This document shows positions 26,257-35,367 of a DNA stretch of 61,732 bases, piece after piece; the stretch's first letter is position 1; every line of letters starts with the position of its first letter. Position numbers and translations under genes: made by a program. Origin of the DNA: Streptomyces sp. sk2.1 (GTDB taxonomy: Bacteria; Actinomycetota; Actinomycetes; Streptomycetales; Streptomycetaceae); assembly GCF_008120935.1 (NCBI RefSeq), contig NZ_RDBO01000011.1, positions 31,800-93,531 on the forward strand. The letters run 5' to 3'. The notes below the pieces were generated by a model. It worked only from the letters and a program-made list of their open reading frames with translations, had not been told where the DNA came from and did no database searches.

Positions 26257-27564
26257 ATGAAGAGCAACCTCGCACCGCTGGGACCCAAGGCCGACAAGGA
26301 CACCGTGCGCCGCAGCAACCTCAGTCTGGTGCTGCGCGCCGTCCGCGAGGAGGGCGCGGGCGGGGCGACCAGGGCCGGGGTCGCCGCGCGGGTGGGGCTG
26401 ACCCGGGCGGCGGTGTCCTCGCTCGTGGAACAGCTGCTCGGCATCGGCTTCCTCACCGAGTCCGGCAAGACCTTCAGCGGGCAGGCGGGACGGCCCGGCA
26501 CCACGCTCGAAGTGGCGCGCTCCGGGCCCGCCGGCCTCGGCGTGGAGATCAACATCGACTACGTGTCGGTGTGCGTCGTCGACTTGGCGGGCACCGACCG
26601 GGTACGGCTCACCGAACACCTCGACAACCGCGGCGCACCGCCCGCGCAGGTCCTGGCCCGGGCCGCGGGCATCGCGGCGCGCACCATGGAGTCGGCGCGC
26701 GAGCAGCGGCTCCGCCCGGTCGCGACGGCGTTGGCGCTGCCCGGCCTGGTGTCCGGCGGCACGGTGCGCCAGGCCCCCAATCTGGGCTGGAACCGGGTGC
26801 CGGCCGAGGAGCTGTTCGCCGCCGCGTTCGCCGCCGCCCGCCCGGGGCACGAGGCGCTCGCGGTGCGTGCGGAGAACGAGGCCAATCTGGCGGCGCTCGC
26901 CGAGCTGTGGTTCGGCGGGCTCGACCCGATCCGCAACTTCCTCCACCTGACGGGCGAGATCGGTGTCGGTGGCGCGCTGGTCGTCGACGGCGAACTGCTG
27001 CGCGGGGCGCACGGTTTCGCCGGAGAGATCGGGCATGTGGTGGTGGAGGCGGAGGGGCCGCGGTGCCGGTGCGGCTCGCGCGGCTGTCTGGAGCAGTACG
27101 CCGGTCAGGCCGCGCTCCTGCGGGCGGCCGGCATCGAGGAGTCCGGCGGCGGCGCGGTGGCCGAACTGGAACGGCGCGCCCGGGCCGGGGACGAGCGGAC
27201 GGTGGCCGCCCTCTCGCGGGCGGGCCGGATGCTGGGGCGGGTGCTGTCCGGGGCGGTGAACCTGCTCGACCCGGACGCGGTGGTGCTCGGCGGGATCTAC
27301 CGGAACCTGATGCCGTGGCTGTCGCCGGCCGTCGACGCGGAGCTGACCGGCCGGGTGGTGTCGGGGCTCTGGTCCCCGGGGAACGGCCGGCTGCGCGCCT
27401 CGTCCGCCGCCGGCGACGCGGCCCGGGGCGCCGCGGCGCTGGTGATGACCGAGGTGCTGGCCGACCCGGTGGCGTACGCGGGCCACGCGGCGGTCCGGCC
27501 CGCACGGCCCGGGGAACCGGCCCGCCGGCGTACGGGGACCGGCCCGTCGGTGCACGGGGGCTGA
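26257..27564 (+). CDS. xylR: ROK-family regulator, probable xylose repressor
   Basis: This 435-residue ROK protein has an N-terminal winged helix (NLSLVLRAVREE ... RVGLTRAAVSSLVEQL) and a sugar-binding ROK domain with the zinc site GHVVVEAEGPRCRCGSRGCLEQ (His then CxCGxxGC). Its position next to xylA and xylB suggests that it is the xylose-responsive repressor of that pathway; this rests on context. TAGGCT at 26240-26245 could be a -10 giving an almost leaderless message; no clear Shine-Dalgarno is seen. It converges on xylA. Confidence 0.82.
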   Translation: MKSNLAPLGPKADKDTVRRSNLSLVLRAVREEGAGGATRAGVAARVGLTRAAVSSLVEQLLGIGFLTESGKTFSGQAGRPGTTLEVARSGPAGLGVEINIDYVSVCVVDLAGTDRVRLTEHLDNRGAPPAQVLARAAGIAARTMESAREQRLRPVATALALPGLVSGGTVRQAPNLGWNRVPAEELFAAAFAAARPGHEALAVRAENEANLAALAELWFGGLDPIRNFLHLTGEIGVGGALVVDGELLRGAHGFAGEIGHVVVEAEGPRCRCGSRGCLEQYAGQAALLRAAGIEESGGGAVAELERRARAGDERTVAALSRAGRMLGRVLSGAVNLLDPDAVVLGGIYRNLMPWLSPAVDAELTGRVVSGLWSPGNGRLRASSAAGDAARGAAALVMTEVLADPVAYAGHAAVRPARPGEPARRRTGTGPSVHGG

Positions 27565-27591
27565 CCCGCCGCGGCGTACGGGGACCGGCCC
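27526..27591 (+). repeat. 20-bp direct repeat across the end of the ROK gene
   Basis: CGGCGTACGGGGACCGGCCC occurs at 27526-27545, inside the last codons of the ROK gene, and again at 27572-27591 in the gap before xylA. The extra copy suggests a small duplication that may have extended the disordered C-terminal tail. Confidence 0.6.
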
Positions 27592-27615
27592 CGCCGATGC
27601 GCCCGGACCGCGGGG

Positions 27616-28785
27616 TCAGCGCACGCCGAGCAGGTGGTCCATCGCCAGCTGGTCCAGGACCTCGAACGCCATGCCCCGTTCCGCCGCCGCCGTGACGTCG
27701 AACTCCTCGTACGCCGACCGGTCGGCCAGCAGTCCGGTCACGCCGTCCTCGGCTGTGGGGCGGGCCAGTTCGTCGAGCCGGGACGCGCGCAGCGCCTCCC
27801 GCACGGCGGGGTCGGCGCGGAAGGCCTCGGCGCGCTCCTTGAGGATCAGGTAGTTGCGCATGCAGCCGGCGGCCGAGGCCCGCACGCCGTCGTGGTCCTC
27901 GGTGCGCGGCGGCTTGAAGTCGAAGTGCCGCGGGCCCGTGTAACCGGCCGTCTCCAGCAGGTCCACGAGCCAGAACGCCTGGCGCAGGTCACCGGCGCCG
28001 AAGCGCAGGTCCTGGTCGTACTTGATGCCCGACTGGCCGTTCAGGTCGATGTGGAAGAGCTTGCCCGCCCACAGCGCCTGCGCGATGCCGTGCGGGAAGT
28101 TCAGCCCGGCCATCTGCTCGTGCCCGGTCTCCGGGTTGACGCCGACCAGTTCCGGGCGTTCCAGACGCTCGATGAAGGCGAGGGCGTGGCCGATGGTCGG
28201 CAGCAGGATGTCCCCGCGCGGCTCGTTCGGCTTGGGCTCGATGGCGAACCTCAGGTCGTAGCCCTGCTCGGTCACGTAGTCGCCCAGCAGGTCGAAGGCC
28301 TCCTTCATCCGGTCGAGGGCGACCCGGACGTCCTTGGCGGCCCCGGACTCGGAGCCCTCGCGTCCGCCCCAGGCCACATAGGTGGTGGCGCCCAGCTCGA
28401 CGGCGAGGTCGATGTTGCGCAGGGTCTTGCGCAGCGCGTAGCGGCGTACGTCACGGTCGTTGGCGGTGAACGCGCCGTCCTTGAACACCGGGTGCGTGAA
28501 GAGGTTGGTCGTCGCCATGGGGACGACGAGCCCGGCCGCGTCCAGTGCCTGCCGGAACCGCTTCACGATCCCCTCGCGCTCGGTGTCCGTCGCGCCGAAC
28601 GGGATCAGGTCGTCGTCGTGGAAGGTCACGCCGTACGCGCCCAGCTCGGCGAGCCACCGCACGGTGTCGACCGGGTCGGCCGCCGCGCGGGTCGCGTCGC
28701 CGAACGGGTCGCGTCCCTGCCAGCCGACCGTCCAGAGCCCGAAGGTGAACCTGTCCTCGGGGGTGGGCGTGAAGCGTTCCGTCAT
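27616..28785 (-). CDS. xylA: Xylose isomerase
   Basis: This enzyme converts D-xylose to D-xylulose (and glucose to fructose) with two divalent metals. The 389-residue product matches the short actinobacterial class I form. [10 protein letters not shown] opens the barrel; [27 protein letters not shown] (metal-ligand Glu), [14 protein letters not shown] (Glu/His ligands) and HIDLNGQ with KYDQDLRFG (Asp ligands) are intact. The ATG at 28785 has GAAGG upstream. It is divergent from xylB and shares a 314-base control region with it. Confidence 0.97.
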   Translation of the reverse strand: MTERFTPTPEDRFTFGLWTVGWQGRDPFGDATRAAADPVDTVRWLAELGAYGVTFHDDDLIPFGATDTEREGIVKRFRQALDAAGLVVPMATTNLFTHPVFKDGAFTANDRDVRRYALRKTLRNIDLAVELGATTYVAWGGREGSESGAAKDVRVALDRMKEAFDLLGDYVTEQGYDLRFAIEPKPNEPRGDILLPTIGHALAFIERLERPELVGVNPETGHEQMAGLNFPHGIAQALWAGKLFHIDLNGQSGIKYDQDLRFGAGDLRQAFWLVDLLETAGYTGPRHFDFKPPRTEDHDGVRASAAGCMRNYLILKERAEAFRADPAVREALRASRLDELARPTAEDGVTGLLADRSAYEEFDVTAAAERGMAFEVLDQLAMDHLLGVR

Positions 28786-29099
28786 CGTCTGCCGCCTTCG
28801 GTACGGGCCGGGCCCGGGACCGGCGCACGCGACTCCGCGCGGTTGCGTGCAGCCATGCGACTCCACACGGCTCCCTGCGGCCGGACCCTATTTGTTCAGT
28901 GTCATGACTAATCATGCACGGCCACCCCGTGACACATAACCCCTCACCGTCGGTCACGAAGTTCTTCACCCTGTCGAACCGACCCCGGACCGGCGTCGCC
29001 GAGGACCGGCACCACCGCTGTGCGGGACGGGCCCGATCGCGTAATTTGTTTCGCGCACGATCAAATGTGCCGGACCCACGACAGAGGAATGAGGGCGCC
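28786..29099. promoter_or_regulatory. Divergent xylA-xylB control region with repeated ATTTGTT
   Basis: ATTTGTT occurs at 28890-28896 and 29044-29050; the second is the left arm of an ATTTG-N13-CAAAT inverted repeat (29044-29066). CATGA-CTAA-TCATG at 28903-28916 is a second small palindrome. These are the A+T-richest spots of the region and good candidates for binding sites of the neighbouring ROK regulator and for the promoters. Confidence 0.45.
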
Positions 29100-30581
29100 A
29101 TGCCGCCGCGCACCGTCGTCATCGGTGTGGACAGTTCCACCCAGTCCACCAAGGCGGCCTTCGTCGACGCCGGGAGCGGCCGACTGCTGGCCGTCGGCCG
29201 CGCACCGCACCGCGTCGACGGGGAGGCGGGGGCCCGGGAGAGCGATCCGGAGGCGTGGTGGCGGGCGCTGCGCGACGCCGTCGCCGCCGGGCTGGCCGAG
29301 TCGGGGGTCGCGGGATCCGAGGTGGCCGGCATCGCGGTCGCCGGGCAGCAGCACGGACTGGTCGTCCTCGACCGGTCGGGCCGCCCGTTGCGCCCCGCGA
29401 CGCTGTGGAACGACACCCGCTCCGCCCCGCAGGCCGCCGCGCTCACCGCGGCGCTGGGCGGTCCGGACGCCTGGACCGCCCGGACCGGATCGGTGCCGGT
29501 GGCCTCCGTCACCGCGTCGAAGTGGCAGTGGCTGCGGGAGAACGAGCCGGAGCACGCCGCCGCTGCCGCCGCCGTGCGCCTTCCCCACGACTTCCTGACC
29601 GAGCGCCTCGCGGGCGTCGCCGTCACCGATCCCGGCGACGCCTCGGGCTCCGGCTGGTACTCCACCGCGACCGGCGCCTACGATCCCGAAATCCTCGAAC
29701 TCCTGGGCCTGGAGACCGCGTTGCTGCCGGAACCGGCCGACTCCGGGGCGACGCGCGCCGGTTCGCTGACCGCGCGGGCGGCCGAGGCGCTGGGCCTGCC
29801 CGCCGGGATCGCCGTGGCCGCGGGGACCGGGGACAACATGAGCGCCGCGGTCGGGCTCGGGCTGGGCGGCGCCGGGCTGCTCGACCATCCGGTCCTCAGC
29901 CTCGGCACCTCGGGCACGGTCTTCGCCGCCTCCCGGACCCGGCCCGCGTCACCGGCCCTCTCCGGCTTCGCCGGGACGGACGGCACGTACCTCCCGCTGG
30001 CCTGCACCCTCAACTGCACGCTCGCCGTGGACAAGGTGGCCGCGCTGCTCGGCGTGGACCGCGACGACGCGGCACCCGGCGGCGACGCGGTGCTCCTGCC
30101 CTACCTCGACGGCGAGCGCACCCCCGATCTGCCCGCCGCCGCCGGTCTGCTCACCGGACTCCGGCACGACACCACGCCCCGGCAACTGCTCGGCGCCGCC
30201 TACGAGGGCGCCGTCTTCACCGTGCTGCGCGCCCTGGACGAACTGCTGCGGGCCTGCGGCCTCGACCCGGCCGCCCCCGAGGTGGCCGCCCGGCCGCTGC
30301 GCCTGATCGGCGGCGGGGCCCGGGGGCGCGCCTGGGTGGAGACGGTGCGGCGGCTGTCCGGGCGGCCGGTGATCGTGCCGGGCGGCGGCGAACTGGTGGC
30401 GACCGGTGCCGCGGCGCTGGCAGCGGCGGCGGCCGGTGGTGCGGATCCGGTCACGATCGCCACCGGCTGGGGCACCGGCGAGGACACCGAACTGCCCGCC
30501 GTCCCGCGGGACTCGGCCACCTGGGACCGGATCGGTTCGGTACTGGAGCGGGCCGCGGGCCCCCTGCTGGGCGGCCGCTGA
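29100..30581 (+). CDS. xylB: Xylulokinase
   Basis: This 493-residue FGGY-family kinase phosphorylates D-xylulose. The phosphate-1 motif is VIGVDSSTQSTK (about residues 7-18), followed by AGQQHG, WNDTR, GDNMSAAVG and the second ATP motif LSLGTSGTVF. GGGARGRAW near the C-terminus matches the adenosine motif. The ATG at 29100 follows AGAGGA by about 10 bases. With XylA it completes entry of xylose into the pentose phosphate pathway; no xylose transporter is in the window. Confidence 0.95.
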   Translation: MPPRTVVIGVDSSTQSTKAAFVDAGSGRLLAVGRAPHRVDGEAGARESDPEAWWRALRDAVAAGLAESGVAGSEVAGIAVAGQQHGLVVLDRSGRPLRPATLWNDTRSAPQAAALTAALGGPDAWTARTGSVPVASVTASKWQWLRENEPEHAAAAAAVRLPHDFLTERLAGVAVTDPGDASGSGWYSTATGAYDPEILELLGLETALLPEPADSGATRAGSLTARAAEALGLPAGIAVAAGTGDNMSAAVGLGLGGAGLLDHPVLSLGTSGTVFAASRTRPASPALSGFAGTDGTYLPLACTLNCTLAVDKVAALLGVDRDDAAPGGDAVLLPYLDGERTPDLPAAAGLLTGLRHDTTPRQLLGAAYEGAVFTVLRALDELLRACGLDPAAPEVAARPLRLIGGGARGRAWVETVRRLSGRPVIVPGGGELVATGAAALAAAAAGGADPVTIATGWGTGEDTELPAVPRDSATWDRIGSVLERAAGPLLGGR

Positions 30582-30744
30582 CCCCACGCTTCCCGGATTC
30601 CCCGCACGTCCCGCGTATCCCGTCGCCGGGTGCCCGCGCGCCCTCGCGCGCGCCGCGTCGTACGCCCAGCGGGCGGGGCTGACCTGCCGTCACTCCGGCC
30701 CGGCCGGTACCCGTCGGTGCTCCCCCGTCGCCCCCGGGACCGGT

Positions 30745-30774
30745 TTGGGGAAGCGAAGCGGTCTTCACTAGTAT
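30745..30774 (+). promoter_or_regulatory. Promoter for the exported VWA operon (leaderless)
   Basis: TTGGGG (30745-30750) and TAGTAT (30769-30774) are 18 bases apart. The start ATG at 30781 lies 7 bases after the -10 and there is no Shine-Dalgarno, which predicts a leaderless message. Confidence 0.5.
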
Positions 30775-30780
30775 CCGGCG

Positions 30781-32058
30781 ATGATCATAAGAAAAAGGCT
30801 GACGGCCGGGGTGGGCATCCTGCTCGCGACCCTGACCGCCGGGCTCGGTTCGGCGATTCCCGCCGCTGCCGACGAAGCCCCCGCCAAAGCCTCCCCCAAG
30901 GTCGAGCTGGTGCTCGACGTCAGCGGTTCCATGAGGACCCGTGACATCGACGGCCAGTCCCGGATGGCCGCGGCGAAGCAGGCGTTCAACGAGGTCCTGG
31001 ACGCGGTTCCCGAGCAGGTGCAGCTCGGCATCCGGACGCTCGGCGCCGACTACCCGGGCGACGACCGGAAGGTGGGCTGCAAGGACACCAGGCAGCTCTA
31101 CCCGGTCGGCCCGCTGGACCGCACCGAGGCCAAGACGGCCGTCGCCACCCTCGCCCCCACCGGCTGGACCCCGATCGGTCCGGCCCTGCTGGGGGCCGCC
31201 GACGACCTGGAGGGCGGCGACTCCACCCGCCGGATCGTCCTGATCAGCGACGGCGAGGACACCTGCGGCCCGCTCGACCCGTGCGAGGTGGCCCGGGACA
31301 TCGCGGCCCGCGGCATCCACCTCGTCATCGACACCCTGGGCCTGGTGCCGAACGCGAAGATCCGCGAGCAGCTGACCTGCATCGCCGAGGCCACCGGCGG
31401 CACCTACACCGCCGTCCAGCACACCGACGAACTCTCGGGACGCGTCAAGCAGTTGGTGGACCGGGCCGCCGAGCCCGTCGTCACACCGGTGGCGACCGAG
31501 GGCACCGACCGGTGCTCCACCGCGCCGCAGCTCAAGCCCGGCCTGTACACCGACCGCCAGAAGTTCGGCCAGCACCGCTGGTACCGGGTGGACGTGCTGC
31601 CCGGCCAGGAACTGCGCACCTCGGTCAGCGTGTTCGCCGACCGGGCCGTGAACAACGACTACGGCGTACTGCTGCGGGCGTTGACCGTGCACGGCCGGGA
31701 GATCGTGCGGGGTTCGGAGTCGGGCACCGGCCGCACCGACGCGATCTCCTCCGGCCTGCGCTATCCGAAGCCCGGTTCGGCCGAGACGGACAGCGACGAC
31801 AAGCCGGCCGCCGAGACCGTGTGCCTCCAGGTCAGCAACTCCTTCTCGGCACCGGCCTCGGTGAAGACCTCGCCGGGCATGCCGGTCGAGCTGACCGTGG
31901 ACCTGGTGGACGACCCGGACGAAGCGGCCGACGTGGCCGCCTTCGGTCTCGGCCGCGGCTGGTGGCTGCTGGGCGTACTGGTCCTCACCGGACTGGTCGT
32001 GGGCCTGGTGTTCGGCTGGATCTCGCGTTGGCGCGTCGCCGTCTGGAGGACCAACTGA
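30781..32058 (+). CDS. Exported VWA-domain protein with C-terminal membrane anchor
   Basis: The 425-residue product has a Sec signal peptide (residues 1-30, cut near AAADEA), a VWA domain with a perfect MIDAS (VLDVSGSM, about residues 44-51; TGWTPIGPAL; ISDGEDTCG), a beta-rich middle, and a C-terminal membrane helix (WWLLGVLVLTGLVVGLVFGW) ending in basic residues. It is predicted to sit on the outer face of the membrane and bind a protein partner through Mg. It overlaps the next gene by one base (TGATG), so the two probably form a complex. Confidence 0.85.
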   Translation: MIIRKRLTAGVGILLATLTAGLGSAIPAAADEAPAKASPKVELVLDVSGSMRTRDIDGQSRMAAAKQAFNEVLDAVPEQVQLGIRTLGADYPGDDRKVGCKDTRQLYPVGPLDRTEAKTAVATLAPTGWTPIGPALLGAADDLEGGDSTRRIVLISDGEDTCGPLDPCEVARDIAARGIHLVIDTLGLVPNAKIREQLTCIAEATGGTYTAVQHTDELSGRVKQLVDRAAEPVVTPVATEGTDRCSTAPQLKPGLYTDRQKFGQHRWYRVDVLPGQELRTSVSVFADRAVNNDYGVLLRALTVHGREIVRGSESGTGRTDAISSGLRYPKPGSAETDSDDKPAAETVCLQVSNSFSAPASVKTSPGMPVELTVDLVDDPDEAADVAAFGLGRGWWLLGVLVLTGLVVGLVFGWISRWRVAVWRTN

Positions 32059-32906
32059 TGAAGCGGACGACACGTGCGTTCACGGCCGCGCTGCTGACCG
32101 GGCTCGCCCTGCTGACCCCGGCGGGTGCCGCGGTGGCCGACGACCCGTCGGCGAGCCCGAGCCCGAGCGCCTCCGACGAATCGGCCGGCCCCACCGAGGC
32201 GGGCACCACCTTCCGTACGGCGACGGCGATCCAGCAGGGCCGGACCGCCACCGCCGAGGCGTCCACGGGTGACTACCTGTACTGGGTCTTCCCCGCCGAC
32301 GCGGGCCAGCGGGCCACCGTCAAGGCGAAGATCACCCTGCCCGAGAGCGCCACCCGGCACGGCGCCTCGACGTGGCAGGTCGACGTGTACGACGGGCTGC
32401 GGCGCCGTCAGGCGTGCATGTACGGCCGCCAGACCGGGAAGGCGGCGGCCGACGCGTCGACGGTCGAACTGGCCTGCGTCCTGCGGACCGTCCGCGCCTG
32501 GGCCGAGCCGTGGGCCGACGACCCGCTGCCGGGAAGCTACTACGTACGGCTCACGGTCGTCGGGCTGCCCCCGTCCGACCTGGGTCTGCCGGTACGGACC
32601 GAGGTCGAGGTCACCTCGGTCGACAAGGGCGGTGCCGGCGACGTGGACGGCACGCTCGCCGAGCCGCTGGTGCCCGGCGTGTCCTCCGTCGCGCAGGCGT
32701 CCGACGACTCGGCCGCCGGTGACGACGGTACGTCGGACGAGGCGTCCTCCGGCAACGGGCCCGAGGACGGCTGGTCCTCCGGCTGGTGGACCGACCGCTG
32801 GCTGTGGACGGTGGGCGGCGGCGTCCTCGGGGCGCTCGCGGCGGTCTTCGGGTACTCCCTCACCCGTGGCACCGGGCGCCCGTCCAGGGTTCCGCCGGGC
32901 GCCTGA
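32058..32906 (+). CDS. Exported partner of the VWA protein, C-terminal membrane anchor
   Basis: This 282-residue protein has a signal peptide (residues 1-28), a Ser/Pro/Asp linker, a beta-sandwich-like region with two Cys (about residues 115-140), a second disordered Asp/Ser segment and a C-terminal membrane helix (WTVGGGVLGALAAVFGYSL). I do not recognise a named domain. It has the same topology as the VWA protein with which its translation is coupled, so a joint surface role is likely. Confidence 0.7.
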   Translation: MKRTTRAFTAALLTGLALLTPAGAAVADDPSASPSPSASDESAGPTEAGTTFRTATAIQQGRTATAEASTGDYLYWVFPADAGQRATVKAKITLPESATRHGASTWQVDVYDGLRRRQACMYGRQTGKAAADASTVELACVLRTVRAWAEPWADDPLPGSYYVRLTVVGLPPSDLGLPVRTEVEVTSVDKGGAGDVDGTLAEPLVPGVSSVAQASDDSAAGDDGTSDEASSGNGPEDGWSSGWWTDRWLWTVGGGVLGALAAVFGYSLTRGTGRPSRVPPGA

Positions 32907-32931
32907 CCCGCGCCCCCGCACGGCGTCCCGA

Positions 32932-32972
32932 CCCGGTGGGCGGGCCCGGCCCCGCAGGGCCCGCCCACCGGG
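32932..32972 (+). terminator. Strong terminator of the VWA operon
   Basis: A perfect 16-bp stem (CCCGGTGGGCGGGCCC and complement) has a 9-nt loop. Confidence 0.8.
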
Positions 32973-33192
32973 AACGGAACGCCGCCCCACCGCTCCCTCC
33001 CGCCCTCTCTCCATTCCTCTCCTTTCTCTCTCCGCGTTCCCGGCGCCCGTCCGCCCACGGGGCGCTCCGACCCGGCTACTCTCGTCAACTCACCTGCCGC
33101 ACAGGGCCGATGGCCTGTCCCACCGGTGCGGGAGCTCTGAAGCCAGGTCGCTGCGCACCCCTCGGGTGCGCCACAAGGGAGCGGAGACCTTC

Positions 33193-34560
33193 ATGTCCAC
33201 GGAGACCGGCCCGGCCATCGACGCCGAGCCGCGGAGCCACACGATCGTGCCGGGCCCCAAGGGGCTGCCGTTCCTCGGGAGCATGCCGCAGTTCGCGAAG
33301 GACCCCCTCGCCTTCTTCGAGCGGCTGCGCGACCACGGGGACATGGTCGGCTGGCGGTTCGGCGCCAACCCGTGCGTGTACATAGCCGATCCGGACTGCA
33401 TCGGCGAGCTGCTCACCGAGACGGAGCGCACCTTCGACCAGCCCGCTCTCGGCATCGCCTTCCGTACCGTGATGGGCAACGGCGTGGTGGTCGCCCGCGG
33501 TACCGACTGGCGGCGCAAGCGGTCCCTGGTGCAGCCCTCCGTGCGCCCCAAGCAGGTGCGGTCGTACGCGGCGACGATGGCGGGCAGCACGGTGGAACTG
33601 GCCGACACCTGGTCGGACGGCCGACGCGTCGACGTCAAGCGGGAGATGGCCGCCCTGACGCAGCGGATCGCCGTCCGCACGATCTTCGGCGTGGACACCC
33701 CGGCCGACACCGAGGCGATGGGCCGGGCGATGGACGTGGCCCAGCAGGAGATCGGCAAGGAGTTCGCCGGGATCGGCGCACTGCTGCCGGACTGGGTGCC
33801 GACGCCGGGCCGGGCCCGGATCAGGAGGGCCGCGGCGGTCATCGACGCCGAGGTGGCCCGGGTCGTCGCCCGCCACCGCGACGGCGGGGACGAGCGCCCC
33901 GACCTGCTGAGCCGGCTGCTGACCGCGATCGACGAGACGGGCGCGCACCTCACCGACCGGGAGATCCGGGACGAGACGGTCACCCTGTACATCGGCGGGC
34001 ACGAGACGACCAGTTCCACGCTGGTGTGGGCCTGGTACCTGCTGTCCCGCAACCCGCGGGCGCGCGCCGCGCTCGCCGAGGAGCTGGACCGGGTCCTCGG
34101 CGACCGGGAGCCGGGGTTCGACGACTACGCCCGGCTGACGTACACCCAGTCCGTGGTCAAGGAGACGCTGCGGCTCTACCCGACGATCTGGCTGGTCACC
34201 GGTGTCGCCAAGGAGGGGGCGCGGATCGGCGGCGTCCCGATGCCGCAGGGCACCCGGGTGTGGAGCAGCCAGTGGGTGACGCACCGCGACGCGCGGTGGT
34301 TCCCCGAGCCGGAGGAGTTCCGCCCCGAGCGCTGGGACCCCGAGGAGGGCGACGACATCGCGGAGTACGCGTGGTTCCCCTTCGGCGGCGGCCCCCGGGT
34401 CTGCCTGGGCACCCGGTTCGCGATGGTCGAGGCGGTGCTGATCCTGGCCGTGCTGGCCCGCCGCTTCGAACTGGACGTGGACCCGGGCGCCATCGGCCCC
34501 GTACCGAGTCTGACCCTGCAGCCGGACCGGGAGGTGCTGGCGACACTCCGGGCACGGTGA
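33193..34560 (+). CDS. Cytochrome P450, stand-alone
   Basis: This 455-residue P450 has a proline-rich start (VPGPKGLPFLG), the I-helix GGHETT (268-273), K-helix ETLR (324-327), PERW meander and heme loop FGGGPRVCLG (Cys about 404). The KETLRLYP and FGGGPRVCLG patterns resemble eukaryote-like or CYP102/CYP170-like bacterial P450s rather than the CYP105/107/154 group. GGAGA lies 6 bases upstream of the ATG. It is a single-gene unit with its own terminator and has no ferredoxin or terpene synthase beside it, so its substrate is unknown. Confidence 0.92.
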   Translation: MSTETGPAIDAEPRSHTIVPGPKGLPFLGSMPQFAKDPLAFFERLRDHGDMVGWRFGANPCVYIADPDCIGELLTETERTFDQPALGIAFRTVMGNGVVVARGTDWRRKRSLVQPSVRPKQVRSYAATMAGSTVELADTWSDGRRVDVKREMAALTQRIAVRTIFGVDTPADTEAMGRAMDVAQQEIGKEFAGIGALLPDWVPTPGRARIRRAAAVIDAEVARVVARHRDGGDERPDLLSRLLTAIDETGAHLTDREIRDETVTLYIGGHETTSSTLVWAWYLLSRNPRARAALAEELDRVLGDREPGFDDYARLTYTQSVVKETLRLYPTIWLVTGVAKEGARIGGVPMPQGTRVWSSQWVTHRDARWFPEPEEFRPERWDPEEGDDIAEYAWFPFGGGPRVCLGTRFAMVEAVLILAVLARRFELDVDPGAIGPVPSLTLQPDREVLATLRAR

Positions 34561-34610
34561 CGGAACCCGGGCGGCCCGCGGGGCTTGCGACCGGGCCGCC
34601 CGGGTTCCGT
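34560..34610 (+). terminator. 19-bp perfect hairpin terminator of the P450 gene
   Basis: The left arm (34560-34578) begins at the last base of the stop codon; the right arm (34592-34610) is its exact complement. The loop is 13 nt. Confidence 0.85.
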
Positions 34611-34775
34611 CCACACACCGTCCGGGCGCCGTCCGGGCACCGGATATACCGAACCGATATGTCCGATCTGTCGCGGGGATCATGGCATTCGGTCCACACT
34701 GTCCATGTCGGCCGCACCGGCCCACATGGCCGTTCGGCCGTATCCGCAGGCTGTCGATCCAACGGGAGAAACACC

Positions 34776-35312
34776 ATGCGCCTCCGCTCCGCCCTCACCT
34801 CCGCCCTCTCCGTCGCGGCAGCCCTGGCGCTGACCGGCACCGCGATGTCGGTGACGGCCGGCACCGCGTCCGCCGGAACGGTGAGCCGTCTCGCGACATG
34901 TCAGGAGAAGGCCCTCACCGTGCGCGCCTCACCCGGCGGACAGCAGAACGTCGCCCGTGTCGACGTCACCAACCACGGCAACCGGGCATGTGTGGTGGAC
35001 CGGATCCCTACGATCACCTTCAGGGGGCTGGACGGCTCCGCCCAGCCCGTGCCGCCCGCGGAGAGCGGTCCCTACACGCTCTCCGCGGGCGAGCGGGCCC
35101 ACGCCGCCGTCCGCACCGCGGACCCGGCGACCTCCGAGGGCCGCGTCGTCGGCAGTCTCTCCGTGGCGGCCGACCCCTCCCACCTGGGCGTCACCTTCAG
35201 CGGGGCCACCGTGGGCATGCCCGGGGGCGTCCATGTGTGGGAGCCGATCACCACCCTGTGGCAGGAGTCGAGCGCCGCGGCGGACCGCGCCCTGGCGGAC
35301 GCGGTGGGCTGA
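34776..35312 (+). CDS. Secreted DUF4232 protein
   Basis: This 178-residue protein has a typical Sec signal peptide (residues 1-32, cut near TASAGT), then a DUF4232 beta-sandwich with two Cys (TCQEKA and RACVVD) that could form a disulfide. DUF4232 proteins are abundant secreted proteins of Streptomyces with unknown roles. GGGAG precedes the ATG. Confidence 0.85.
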   Translation: MRLRSALTSALSVAAALALTGTAMSVTAGTASAGTVSRLATCQEKALTVRASPGGQQNVARVDVTNHGNRACVVDRIPTITFRGLDGSAQPVPPAESGPYTLSAGERAHAAVRTADPATSEGRVVGSLSVAADPSHLGVTFSGATVGMPGGVHVWEPITTLWQESSAAADRALADAVG

Positions 35313-35332
35313 CGGACGGCCACGGACGCGCC

Positions 35333-35367
35333 GGTACGGCCCGCGGCTACAGGCCGTGGGCCGTACC
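35333..35367. terminator. Bidirectional hairpin between DUF4232 and the next gene
   Basis: A 15-bp stem with one mismatch (GGTACGGCCCGCGGC and its near-complement at 35353-35367) has a TACAG loop. Its right part encodes the last residues and TAG stop of the minus-strand gene. Confidence 0.65.
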
